The translations under genes and the position numbers were made by a program. Below the pieces are notes generated by a model. The model ran no database searches. It worked only from the letters and a program-made list of their open reading frames with translations, and was not told where the DNA came from. A DNA stretch of 64,000 bases from Pseudocitrobacter vendiensis (GTDB lineage: Bacteria; Pseudomonadota; Gammaproteobacteria; Enterobacterales; Enterobacteriaceae). The stretch's first letter is position 1. Each line of letters begins with the position of its first letter. This document shows positions 38,791-47,432 of this stretch, piece by piece. The stretch lies in assembly GCF_943590815.1 (NCBI RefSeq), contig NZ_CALSBS010000004.1, positions 186,001-250,000 on the forward strand, in the 5' to 3' direction.

Positions 38791-39459
38791 TTAACACCCA
38801 GCCTCATGAGATAGATACAACGCAACAGCCTGTTCAACATCTTGAAAATAATAAACAATATTATTTCTATCTATAAACAGCGCCACATCGCAGAACTCTT
38901 TCAACGAATTCAAACTGTGCGACACCATCAAAAAGCTCGCTTCCTTGTGCCGCTCTTTAAACAACTCCGCACACTTCTGCTTAAACCGGGCATCGCCCAC
39001 TGCCGTCACTTCATCCACCAGGTAATAATCAAACTTAAACGCCATGCTTAACCCAAATCCCAGGCGCGATTTCATCCCGGAGGAATAGGTTTTAATTGGC
39101 ATATCAAAGTATTTCCCCAGTTCGGCAAACTCTTCGACAAAAGCGACTTTCTCTTTTAGTTCATCACGGGTGGCATACAGGCGCGCGACAAACTTCACAT
39201 TCTCGCGCCCGGTCAGGCTGCCCTGAAAACCGCCTGCCAGCCCGACAGGCCAGGAGATGGTGCTGTCGGTGATAATGCGCCCGCTGTCGGGGCGGTCGAT
39301 GCCGCCAATCATGCGCAGCAACGTCGATTTTCCCGCACCGTTGCGTCCAATGATCGCCACGCTCTTGCCGCTCGGCAGTTCAATGTTGAGATCTTTAAAA
39401 ACGTAATGCCGCCCCTGCGGGGTGGGGTAGGATTTAGACAGGTTTTCGATACGGATCAT
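38791..39459 (-). CDS. kpsT: Capsule ABC exporter ATPase KpsT
   Basis: A 222-residue ATPase subunit of the capsule exporter. Walker A is GRNGAGKST (38-46), the signature is TYSSGMKSRLGFGLS, and Walker B is YYLVDEVTAVGD. It pairs with KpsM to move the finished polymer across the inner membrane. Its start overlaps the kpsM stop by 4 bases. The last ~30 codons become AT-rich, marking the right border of the exchanged centre. Confidence 0.95.
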   Translation of the reverse strand: MIRIENLSKSYPTPQGRHYVFKDLNIELPSGKSVAIIGRNGAGKSTLLRMIGGIDRPDSGRIITDSTISWPVGLAGGFQGSLTGRENVKFVARLYATRDELKEKVAFVEEFAELGKYFDMPIKTYSSGMKSRLGFGLSMAFKFDYYLVDEVTAVGDARFKQKCAELFKERHKEASFLMVSHSLNSLKEFCDVALFIDRNNIVYYFQDVEQAVALYLSHEAGC

Positions 39460-40232
39460 GATGTCAGCATCGCCTCTTCGTTACGGCGATACACCGCCAG
39501 ACCAAGAAACAGCACCACCAGCGTACATAACGCCAGATACGGCAGGTTCACGCCCTCGCTGACGTAGTTCGCCACCACGCATTCGCGGCTCAGTTCGACG
39601 ATGTGCACAATCGGGTTCCACAGCAAATACGGCCAGTAATCGCGGGGAATGGCATGCAAGGGAAACATAATGCAGGAGACAAAATAGAGCGGCTTAATCA
39701 GAATCGGCAAAAACTTCTCCGTCTCCGGGAAGGCATTACCCACTACCATAAAAACAAGCCCTACCCCGCAGGAGAAAATCACCAGCAGCAGCCAGGTGAG
39801 GATGAGCGTCACCAGGCGGGTAACCGCGAAATCTTCCCCGGCAAAACCGACGATGGCCATCAACACAATATACACACAGCCGTAAATCAGGCTCTCAAGC
39901 AACGCGCGGGCGATAATCGTGTCCACCGGCCTGACAGGGCGATAGTTAAACAGCCCCTGATTGGCCTCGATGGCGCCAATCGAACGTGTCGTAATATTGC
40001 TGAAAAGGAAGTATGGGACGATGCCATTGATGAGAAATACGGGAAAAGAGATATCCGGCATCGTGCGATGCATAATAAACCCAAATACTGCCAGCATCAC
40101 CAGCATATGCGCCGCCGGTTCCAGCACCGCCCAAAAATAGCCTAAACGGTATTTCCCAAATCGAGTTTTAATTTCACGCAGGAAGAGCGCGTTGACGGCG
40201 GCTCGTTGAACTTCAATACCACTTCTGGCCAT
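39456..40232 (-). CDS. kpsM: Capsule ABC exporter permease KpsM
   Basis: A 258-residue ABC-2 type permease with about six membrane segments, the same length as E. coli KpsM. The N-terminal amphipathic part (ALFLREIKTRFGKYRLGYFW) and the block PVRPVDTIIARALLESLIYG are typical of polysaccharide exporters. It is first in the leftward unit kpsM-kpsT-glycosyltransferase-acyltransferase. An ops element lies 25 bp upstream. Confidence 0.95.
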   Translation of the reverse strand: MARSGIEVQRAAVNALFLREIKTRFGKYRLGYFWAVLEPAAHMLVMLAVFGFIMHRTMPDISFPVFLINGIVPYFLFSNITTRSIGAIEANQGLFNYRPVRPVDTIIARALLESLIYGCVYIVLMAIVGFAGEDFAVTRLVTLILTWLLLVIFSCGVGLVFMVVGNAFPETEKFLPILIKPLYFVSCIMFPLHAIPRDYWPYLLWNPIVHIVELSRECVVANYVSEGVNLPYLALCTLVVLFLGLAVYRRNEEAMLTS

Positions 40233-40256
40233 GGTTTATCCGATAGTTGAAACAGG

Positions 40257-40300
40257 CACGCTACCGCCCCTGACTTCAGGCTGTCAGAGCGCCGGTAATG
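40257..40300 (-). promoter_or_regulatory. JUMPstart / ops element upstream of kpsM
   Basis: On the minus strand GGCGGTAGCGTG (40257-40268) is the ops core recognised by RfaH. It is preceded by a CTGACAGCCTGAAGTCAGGG stretch resembling the rest of JUMPstart. RfaH loading here would let polymerase read the long AT-rich unit. The position just before kpsM is that known from E. coli group 2 loci. Confidence 0.85.
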
Positions 40301-40624
40301 AGTAAAAGTGTGTGAAGGGAGGTACATCGGAAGGGGAATGAGGGAGAGTGCAGCAGAAATCCATTTTCTATTGCAATTGATAAATTAACATCATTCCCTT
40401 GATGTATATTTGAGGAATATCCCAACGTGCGTAATGTAGACCCAAATAGAAAAAGTTCCTATTCTATTTCTGCAATATAAACTAAATATTGATGTTAGTT
40501 TTTCTAAATAAATAAAATACTGATGAGTTTAAAATAGATTATTTAATTAATATATATATTCAGGTGAAATAAAGCGGATTCGCGGCAGATAACGCGAGTC
40601 TACCTGCCGCTATAATCGGTCACT
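40301..40624. other. AT-rich region between JUMPstart and nadR
   Basis: About 320 bp upstream of JUMPstart on the minus strand. It must hold the promoter of the kpsM unit. It is AT-rich with A/T runs around 40440-40560, and may bind H-NS; this is inference. No gene was seen. Confidence 0.5.
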
Positions 40625-41857
40625 TTATCCCGCTTCGCCCATTAGTTGCTTCACCAGCTCTACGCAGCGCAGGAAGCGCGCATCGTAATCCGCCTCTTCA
40701 ACGTGCACGAACTCGATGTTGTTTTCCTTAAGCATCGATACCAGCAGCGACTGAAACTCTTTACGATCGACAGAGCTGCCCAGGCTGCGTAGTCCGTCGT
40801 TGATCCACGGCGTGTTGTTCTCCAGCAGAATCACCAGGTCGAAACGGTATTCATCAATCATCGCCTGCACGAAGGGGTGCTCGCGGCCTTCATATTTTTT
40901 GCAGAACGCCTGAGTGCTGACAAAATCGGTATCGATAAAGGTCACTTTGTTGGCGTATTTCACCGCGAAATCAATGTACTGCGCATGGCCGAGCGCAATT
41001 TTGTCGTAATCGGAATATTGTAGCGCCATCTCATCACCGCCCAAATGCGAGAAGACATAATCGCGGCCATACTCCCAGGCGCTGGAGGTGTTGAAGATAT
41101 TGGCGAGCTTGTTCACCAGCGTCGATTTACCGCTGGATTCGCCACCAAGAATCGCTACCGTGCGCACAAAGAACGGCTTCACTTCGGTGGGGATGTATTC
41201 CCAGTAGCGGAACGGGTTTTCACGAATCTGCCCGCCGCTGATGTTCATGAAGGTTCGCTTCGGATCAACCAGCACGGTTTTGATGCCGAGATGTTCAATA
41301 TACTGCGGCGCGTCCAGCTCTTCGGAGGTGTAGATAACGTCGGGTTGAATGCCCTTCTCTTCCATAAAGGCTTTCATGCCGCGGCTCCACACATCCCAGC
41401 CGTGCGGATAAGGCTCCATCCCTTCTTCATTGAAGGCGTGGATGCGGATGTTTTTTTGATATTTAAAGGTTTGCAGCAACCAGCGTAGGCGATCCGGGAC
41501 GGTAGGCTGTTGCGACATGGCGCTCTGTTCAAACAGCGTGCGGTCGCGCACGTCGTCGTAACCCATGATGATATGCAGCTCGTCCACCTGGCTACAGGCG
41601 CGCTGAATCAGATAGATGTGGCCGGTATGCAGCGGGTAGAACTTACCGAAGACCACGCCAACGGTCTTTTGCAGACGCGGGAACTCCAGGCCCAAAAAGC
41701 GATGCAGCGCTTCCAGTTTCTGTGCGCTTGGGCTTTTGATTTTGGCGTTTAACAACTGACTGAGATAGCCCTTGGTCATACCGCTGGCGTCAGCTACCTG
41801 CTGTAGCGTGCAACCTTTCTGACGGATCGCGGTTTTAAGATAATCGAACGATGACAC
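40625..41857 (-). CDS. nadR: NadR: NAD repressor / NMN adenylyltransferase / NR kinase
   Basis: A 410-residue trifunctional protein. The N-terminal helix-turn-helix (about 1-60, TLQQVADASGMTKGYLSQLLN) represses NAD synthesis genes. The middle NMN adenylyltransferase domain has GKFYPLHTGH near 69-78. The C-terminal ribosylnicotinamide kinase domain has Walker A GGESSGKST near 237-245. The start is GTG at 41857, with a strong AGGAGG ribosome site; this gives the exact family length. It is the conserved right border of the capsule insertion and is normally next to ettA in E. coli. Confidence 0.96.
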   Translation of the reverse strand: MSSFDYLKTAIRQKGCTLQQVADASGMTKGYLSQLLNAKIKSPSAQKLEALHRFLGLEFPRLQKTVGVVFGKFYPLHTGHIYLIQRACSQVDELHIIMGYDDVRDRTLFEQSAMSQQPTVPDRLRWLLQTFKYQKNIRIHAFNEEGMEPYPHGWDVWSRGMKAFMEEKGIQPDVIYTSEELDAPQYIEHLGIKTVLVDPKRTFMNISGGQIRENPFRYWEYIPTEVKPFFVRTVAILGGESSGKSTLVNKLANIFNTSSAWEYGRDYVFSHLGGDEMALQYSDYDKIALGHAQYIDFAVKYANKVTFIDTDFVSTQAFCKKYEGREHPFVQAMIDEYRFDLVILLENNTPWINDGLRSLGSSVDRKEFQSLLVSMLKENNIEFVHVEEADYDARFLRCVELVKQLMGEAG

Positions 41858-41910
41858 AAGAGCCTCCTGCTGATGGGTTAACAAGGATAAATAATTGCAC
41901 GCCGTTATTC

Positions 41911-42297
41911 GGCATCGGCGCTGAACTGCGCCTGATGCGCTGCGCTTATCAGGCCTACGGGTCGCCAGGCTGGATAAGGCGGTAGCCGCATCCGGCAACG
42001 GCGCTGAACTGCGCCTGATGCGCTTCGCTTATCAGGCCTACGAGTCGCCAGGCTGGATAAGGCGGTAGCCGCATCCGGCATCGGCGCTGAACTGCGCCTG
42101 ATGCGCTGCGCTTATCAGGCCTACGGATCGGTAGGCCGGATAAGGCGTTTACGCCGCCATCCGGCATCGGCGCTGAACTGCGCCTGATGCGCTTCGCTTA
42201 TCAGGCCTACGGGTCGGTAGGCCGGATAAGGCGGTAGCCGCATCCGGCAACGGCGCTGAACTTCGCCTGATGCGCTGCGCTTATCAGGCCTACGGGT
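41911..42297. repeat. BIME array between nadR and radA
   Basis: Five GCCTGATGCGC...CTTATCAGGCCTAC units alternate with four GGATAAGGCGGTAGCCGCATCCGGCA-type units. Nearly the whole 456-bp nadR-radA gap is made of them. No gene lies here. Confidence 0.9.
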
Positions 42298-42313
42298 CGC
42301 TGCACGATGTTAA

Positions 42314-43699
42314 TTATAAGTCGTCAAAGACGTTTAGCGCATCCGCGAGTTTTTTCACGCCGAATACCTGCATGCATTCGGGCGGTTTTTTCGGTACGTT
42401 CGCGGCTGGCACAATTGCGCGGCGGAAACCGTGTTTGGCGGCTTCGGAAATACGCTCCTGGCCGCTCGGCACCGGGCGAATTTCTCCGGCAAGGCCCACT
42501 TCACCAAATACCACGAGATCCTGCGGTAGCGGCCTGTCGCGCAGGCTGGAGACCATCGCCAGCAACAACGCCAGGTCGGCGCTGGTTTCGGTGACCTTCA
42601 CGCCGCCGACCACGTTAACGAACACGTCCTGATCCGCCATCTGCAAACCGCCATGACGATGCAGCACCGCCAGCAGAATCGCCAGACGGTTCTGCTCCAG
42701 CCCAACAGCCACGCGACGCGGGTTCGACATCATCGAGTGATCCACCAGCGCCTGAATCTCAACCAGCAGCGGGCGCGTACCTTCCCACACCACCATCACC
42801 GAGCTACCGGATGTCACTTCATCCCCACGGCTCAGGAAGATAGCTGACGGATTGCTGACTTCGCGCAGCCCCTGCTCGGTCATCGCGAACACGCCCAGTT
42901 CATTTACCGCGCCAAAGCGGTTTTTATGGCTACGCAAAGTACGGAAGCGCGAATCAGCATCACCGTCCAGTAACACCGAGCAGTCGATACAGTGTTCCAG
43001 CACTTTCGGGCCCGCCAGCGAGCCATCTTTGGTCACGTGGCCAACCATCACAATCGCCACACCGCGCGTTTTCGCAAACCGTGTCAGATAAGCCGCGGTT
43101 TCACGCACCTGCGCGACGCTGCCCGGCGATGACTGAATATCCGCCATGTGCATCACCTGGATGGAGTCGATAACCATCAGCTTCGGCTGCTCTTCCTCAG
43201 CGATCATGCAAATCTGTTCGATGCTGGTTTCCGACAGCATATTGAGATTGGCGGTCGGCAGGCCGAGACGATGCGCACGCATCGCCACCTGCTGTAATGA
43301 CTCTTCGCCGGTGACGTACAGAGTTTTCATCTGCTCAGCGAGTTTACACAGCGTTTGCAGCAGCAGCGTTGATTTCCCGGCCCCAGGGTTACCGCCGATA
43401 AGAATCGCGCTCCCCGGCACAACCCCGCCGCCCAGTACACGGTCAAACTCTTTAAAACCTGTCGAGAAGCGCGGCAGTTCTTCCAGGCTGATATCCGACA
43501 GCTTCTGCACCTTCGACACGCCAGCGCTGCCCGCATAGCCGCTCAGACGCTCATTACGCGCAACGGTTGGAGAAGCCGCCACACCACGCACTTCGGTGAT
43601 GGTATTCCAGGCATGGCAAGCACTGCACTGCCCCTGCCAGCGCGGATAATCCGCACCACATTCATTACAGACAAATGCGCGTTTTGGAGCTTTCGCCAC
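42314..43699 (-). CDS. radA: DNA repair protein RadA (Sms)
   Basis: A 461-residue RecA-like ATPase that promotes branch migration of recombination intermediates. It has an N-terminal four-cysteine zinc finger (CNEC and CSAC, about 11-30), Walker A GGNPGAGKSTLLL near 93-105, the family KNRFG motif near 253, and a C-terminal Lon-protease-like domain (about 280-460). It lies 10 bp after serB on the same strand. Confidence 0.97.
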   Translation of the reverse strand: MAKAPKRAFVCNECGADYPRWQGQCSACHAWNTITEVRGVAASPTVARNERLSGYAGSAGVSKVQKLSDISLEELPRFSTGFKEFDRVLGGGVVPGSAILIGGNPGAGKSTLLLQTLCKLAEQMKTLYVTGEESLQQVAMRAHRLGLPTANLNMLSETSIEQICMIAEEEQPKLMVIDSIQVMHMADIQSSPGSVAQVRETAAYLTRFAKTRGVAIVMVGHVTKDGSLAGPKVLEHCIDCSVLLDGDADSRFRTLRSHKNRFGAVNELGVFAMTEQGLREVSNPSAIFLSRGDEVTSGSSVMVVWEGTRPLLVEIQALVDHSMMSNPRRVAVGLEQNRLAILLAVLHRHGGLQMADQDVFVNVVGGVKVTETSADLALLLAMVSSLRDRPLPQDLVVFGEVGLAGEIRPVPSGQERISEAAKHGFRRAIVPAANVPKKPPECMQVFGVKKLADALNVFDDL

Positions 43700-43709
43700 G
43701 TTTTACCTC

Positions 43710-44681
43710 TTATTCCTGATTCAGGCTGCCCGTCAGAATGCACAGCACCCCAATCAGGTCAGCGTGACGGATGGTGACTTCCGTCTGTTCATTGACTTTC
43801 GGCTTGGCATGATAAGCAATGCCCAGCCCAGCCGCTTTGATCATCGGCAGATCGTTCGCGCCATCACCGATGGCGACGGTCTGCTCTTTCGGAATGTCAT
43901 ACTGTTCAGCAAGGCGCTGTAGCGTATTGGCTTTGTATTTCGCATCAACGATATCGCCTACCACTTCGCCCGTCAGCACGCCATCCATAATGCCCAGTTC
44001 GTTAGCGACCGCAGCAGTCAGGCGCAGCTTATCGCGCAGATATTCCGCGAAGAAAGTAAAGCCGCCGGAGGCAATCGCCACTTTCCAGCCCAACGATTCC
44101 AGCTTCAGTACCAGTTGGGTTAAGCCCGGCATTAATGGCAGGTCGTCGCGCACCTGACGCAGAATATTGGCATCTGCGCCCTTAAGTGTGGCAACGCGCT
44201 GGCGCAGGCTGGCGGCAAAATCGAGTTCACCGCGCATCGCGCGCTCGGTCACTTCAGAAACCAGCTCGCCCGTCCCTGCCAGTTTGGCGATTTCATCAAT
44301 GCATTCGATCTGGATAGCGGTGGAATCCATATCCATCACTAACAGGCCAGGCGTGCGCAGGTGTGGAATTTTCCCCAACGGCGCAACATCCAGCCCGGCA
44401 TCGTGCGCCAGTTTAGTCGCGCGCGGCGTCAATGACCCGGCCAGGCGAATAACCTGATAATCTTCCACACACCAGGCGGCAACAATCACCATTGCCGCGC
44501 CCAGTTTGCGCTGATATGAGGTTAACTGACGTTTATCCAGCCCGCGCCCGTAGAGCAGCCAGCCGCTGCGTCCGGCGTGATAATCCAGTGGCATCACTTC
44601 ATCGCCACTTAACGAAAGCGGCAACCCTGGCCACAAGGAAACATCTTCAGACAGGTCGCACCAGGTCAAACTGTTCGGCAT
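43710..44681 (-). CDS. serB: Phosphoserine phosphatase
   Basis: A 323-residue HAD-family enzyme, the last step of L-serine synthesis. The catalytic motif MDMDSTAIQIE (D nucleophile) lies near residues 116-126, and GDGANDLPMIKAAGLGIAYHAKP is the last HAD motif. The ATG at 44681 gives the family length and follows GGAG; the longer open frame runs through the divergent ytjB promoter region. It probably forms an operon with radA. Confidence 0.97.
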   Translation of the reverse strand: MPNSLTWCDLSEDVSLWPGLPLSLSGDEVMPLDYHAGRSGWLLYGRGLDKRQLTSYQRKLGAAMVIVAAWCVEDYQVIRLAGSLTPRATKLAHDAGLDVAPLGKIPHLRTPGLLVMDMDSTAIQIECIDEIAKLAGTGELVSEVTERAMRGELDFAASLRQRVATLKGADANILRQVRDDLPLMPGLTQLVLKLESLGWKVAIASGGFTFFAEYLRDKLRLTAAVANELGIMDGVLTGEVVGDIVDAKYKANTLQRLAEQYDIPKEQTVAIGDGANDLPMIKAAGLGIAYHAKPKVNEQTEVTIRHADLIGVLCILTGSLNQE

Positions 44682-44785
44682 TACAGCTCCACTCCACTTC
44701 ATTAAGGCCAGGAAAATAACGCATGAGGCTACCTTGTAACCAGCGCTTCTGGCAACATTAAGCTGCAAATTTTCAAAGGTGGAAT

Positions 44786-45427
44786 ATGGTACGCGCAAAA
44801 CTGAAATTCAGACTGCATCGCGCCGTGATTGTCCTGATATGCCTCGCACTTCTGGTGGCATTGATGCAAGGGGCGTCATGGTTCAGTCAACAACACCAGC
44901 AGCAGCGTAATCCGCAGCTTGAAGAACTGGCGCGCACGCTCGCCCGTCAGGTAGCGCTCAATCTTGCGCCGCTGGTGCGTAGTGAGACGCCAGATGAGAA
45001 AAAAGTCCGCCAGATGCTCACGCAACTCACCGCTGAAAGCCGCATCCTTGACGCCGGGGTGTATGATGAGAAAGGCGACATGATCGCCCGCGCCGGCGAG
45101 AGCGTTGAACTGCGCGACCGTCTGGCGCTGGATGGCAAAAAAGCGGGCGGCTATTTCAATCAGCAAATCGTCGAACCCATTCAGGGCAAAAATGGTCCGC
45201 TGGGGTATTTACGTCTGACGCTCGACACCCATACGCTGCCAACAGAAGCCAAACAGGTCGATAACACCACCAATATTCTGCGTCTGATGCTATTGCTGTC
45301 GCTTGCCATTGGCGTGGTGCTCACACGAACGCTGCTACAGGGCAAACGCACCCGCTGGCAACAATCACCCTTCCTTCTCACCGCCAATAAACCGGTACAG
45401 GAAGAGGAAGAAGAGAAAAAAGAGTAG
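44786..45427 (+). CDS. ytjB: YtjB (Smp) membrane protein
   Basis: A 213-residue protein of the Smp/YtjB family. A membrane segment near 13-30 is followed by a periplasmic domain, and a second segment occupies about 163-180. It ends in an acidic and lysine-rich tail ([10 protein letters not shown]). Function unknown. It is divergent from serB and 14 bp upstream of lplA on the same strand. Confidence 0.9.
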   Translation: MVRAKLKFRLHRAVIVLICLALLVALMQGASWFSQQHQQQRNPQLEELARTLARQVALNLAPLVRSETPDEKKVRQMLTQLTAESRILDAGVYDEKGDMIARAGESVELRDRLALDGKKAGGYFNQQIVEPIQGKNGPLGYLRLTLDTHTLPTEAKQVDNTTNILRLMLLLSLAIGVVLTRTLLQGKRTRWQQSPFLLTANKPVQEEEEEKKE

Positions 45428-45441
45428 AAAGGGAACTCACT

Positions 45442-46458
45442 ATGGCCACTTTACGCCTGCTCCTCTCAGACTCATACGACCCCTGGTTTAACCTGGCGGT
45501 TGAAGAGTGTATTTTCCGTCAGATGCCCGCCACACAGCGCGTGCTGTTCCTCTGGCGTAACGCCGATACCGTGGTCATTGGCCGCGCGCAAAACCCGTGG
45601 AAAGAGTGCAACACGCGGCGCATGGAAGAAGACAACGTGCGTCTGGCGCGTCGCAGCAGCGGCGGCGGCGCGGTGTTCCATGACCTCGGCAATACCTGTT
45701 TTACGTTTATGGCGGGTAAGCCGGAGTATGACAAAACCGTATCCACGGCCATTGTACTGGAAGCATTGAATTCGCTGGGCGCGGTGGCAGAAGCGTCCGG
45801 GCGTAACGACCTCATTGTGAAAACGCCGGAGGGCGATCGCAAGGTGTCCGGTTCAGCCTATCGCGAAACCAAAGATCGCGGTTTCCACCACGGAACACTG
45901 CTGCTTAATGCCGACCTGAGCCGTCTGGCGAACTATCTCAATCCGGATAAGAAAAAACTTCAGGCGAAGGGGATTACCTCCGTACGCGGGCGCGTGGCAA
46001 ACCTCGTCGAACTGCTCCCGGGCGTGACGCATGAGCAAATTTGCGCGGCAATTACAGAGGCGTTTTTCGCCCATTATGGCGAACGCGTAGACGCCGAGAT
46101 TATTTCGCCAGATAAAACACCAGACCTGCCGAATTTTGCCGAGACGTTTGCACGCCAGAGCAGTTGGGAGTGGAATTTCGGTCAGGCGCCGGCCTTTAGC
46201 CATCTTCTGGACGAACGCTTCACCTGGGGCGGCGTAGAGCTGCATTTCGACGTCGAAAAGGGGCACATCACCCGCACGCAGGTCTTTACCGACAGTTTGA
46301 ATCCTGCGCCGTTAGAAGCGCTGGCCGCACGATTGCAGGGGTGTTTATACCGGGCAGATGTATTACAGCAGGAGTGCGAAGCGCTGTTAGAGGATTTCCC
46401 GGAGCAGGAAAAAGAGTTGCGGGAATTATCCGCGTGGATTGCGGGGGCGGTGCGTTAA
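45442..46458 (+). CDS. lplA: Lipoate-protein ligase A
   Basis: A 338-residue enzyme that activates free lipoate with ATP and attaches it to the E2 and GcvH lipoyl domains. The conserved block [21 protein letters not shown] lies near residues 70-90 and [21 protein letters not shown] near 133-153. Its length is that of E. coli LplA. REP units follow the stop. Confidence 0.97.
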   Translation: MATLRLLLSDSYDPWFNLAVEECIFRQMPATQRVLFLWRNADTVVIGRAQNPWKECNTRRMEEDNVRLARRSSGGGAVFHDLGNTCFTFMAGKPEYDKTVSTAIVLEALNSLGAVAEASGRNDLIVKTPEGDRKVSGSAYRETKDRGFHHGTLLLNADLSRLANYLNPDKKKLQAKGITSVRGRVANLVELLPGVTHEQICAAITEAFFAHYGERVDAEIISPDKTPDLPNFAETFARQSSWEWNFGQAPAFSHLLDERFTWGGVELHFDVEKGHITRTQVFTDSLNPAPLEALAARLQGCLYRADVLQQECEALLEDFPEQEKELRELSAWIAGAVR

Positions 46459-46463
46459 TTATT

Positions 46464-46545
46464 GCCGGATGGCGGCTGACGCCTTATCCGGCCTACAAAA
46501 CCACATAGACCCGTAGGCCCGGTAAGCGAAGCGCCACCGGGCATT
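46464..46545. repeat. REP pair flanking the RAYT gene (right of lplA)
   Basis: A GCCGGATGGCGGC...TTATCCGGCC unit and a GTAGGCCCGGTAAGCG...CACCGGGC unit in opposite orientation, directly next to the transposase stop codon at 46547. Confidence 0.88.
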
Positions 46546-46546
46546 G

Positions 46547-47035
46547 TTATCGCTCTCCGGCCCTGAATTCGTTGATATCCCCTGCCCACTCCATTGGATA
46601 AATGCCTTCTCGTACATCGCGATGAAAGGTGGAAAATGGCCAATCCTGAACACGCGTTACCCAACCGTGTTTTACCGGATTAATGTAGATGTAATCCACA
46701 TGACGGCGATAATCTTCCTCATCGCGAATAGCATGTTCCCAAAAGCGAGGCTGCCAAACAGCGCCGCACATGATTGCTTTGGAAAATCGTTTTTTAATCT
46801 CTCGCCAGCGTGCCGAAAAATCACACTCGTCCTGAGGGAGCGTCCAGATACAGTGAAGGTGTTCCGGCAGAACAACCCAGGCATCGATGTAAAAAGGTTT
46901 TTTCTGTTTAACATCTTTCACCACTGCTCTTAGCGCGGCTATTTGACTAACCAACAAATCATTTTGCCGATTTTTTAAATTCACCGTGAAAAACCAGGTC
47001 CCGCCATTGATGTAATAACGCCGATAGTTCGACAT
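46547..47035 (-). CDS. REP-associated tyrosine transposase (RAYT)
   Basis: A 162-residue Y1 HUH transposase of the TnpA-REP (RAYT) family, which nicks and rejoins single-stranded REP DNA and is thought to spread REP elements. The HUH motif is EHLHCIW (H59, H61); the catalytic tyrosine lies in VDYIYINPVKHG (Y115 or Y117). I chose the ATG at 47035 because GGAG precedes it; an in-frame ATG at 47050 is possible. REP units flank it on both sides, and no terminal repeats or target duplications were noticed. In E. coli this place holds yjjJ. Confidence 0.9.
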   Translation of the reverse strand: MSNYRRYYINGGTWFFTVNLKNRQNDLLVSQIAALRAVVKDVKQKKPFYIDAWVVLPEHLHCIWTLPQDECDFSARWREIKKRFSKAIMCGAVWQPRFWEHAIRDEEDYRRHVDYIYINPVKHGWVTRVQDWPFSTFHRDVREGIYPMEWAGDINEFRAGER

Positions 47036-47140
47036 TTTGTTTATCTCCATAAACAAAAAATCAAACGTAGTGTGCAGAAAATAAAAAGCAATTGGGTGGG
47101 GAAATAACAGGAAGGGAGTTCGCAATTTCGCGGTAAAAAA

Positions 47141-47423
47141 GCCGGATGGCGGCTGACGCCTTATCCGGCCTATGGGTTCGTGCACGGTATTGCCGGATGG
47201 CGGCTGCGCCTTATCCGGCCTACGGGTTCTTGCGCGGTATTGCCGGATGGCGGCTGCGCCTTATCCGGCCTACGGGTTCTTGCGCGGTATTGCCGGATGG
47301 CGGCTGCGCCTTATCCGGCCTACGGGTTCTTGCGCGGTATTGCCGGATGGCGGCTGACGCCTTATCCGGCCTACAAAACCACACAGCTCCGTAGGCCCGG
47401 TAAGCGAAGCGCCACCGGGCACC
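47141..47423. repeat. REP array with 50-bp period beside the RAYT gene
   Basis: Five GCCGGATGGCGGCTG(A)CGCCTTATCCGGCC units in one orientation, joined by a near-identical linker GGGTTCTTGCGCGGTAT, then one GTAGGCCCGGTAAGCG...CACCGGGC unit. The three central repeats have an exact 50-bp period. The array fills the gap between the RAYT gene and deoD. Confidence 0.92.
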
Positions 47424-47432
47424 ACAGGCACC

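Noticed and set aside
28828..40232. Vi-antigen (viaB) locus, known from Citrobacter and Salmonella
   Set aside because: The genes are kps-type with KpsC/KpsS Kdo transferases; none of the tvi biosynthesis enzymes is present.
47141..47423. Regular 50-bp array considered as CRISPR
   Set aside because: Spacers are almost identical rather than unique, and the repeats are REP hairpins; no cas genes nearby.
46464..47423. Classical insertion sequence around the RAYT gene
   Set aside because: No terminal inverted repeats or target-site duplication seen; flanks are REP units, as expected for RAYTs.
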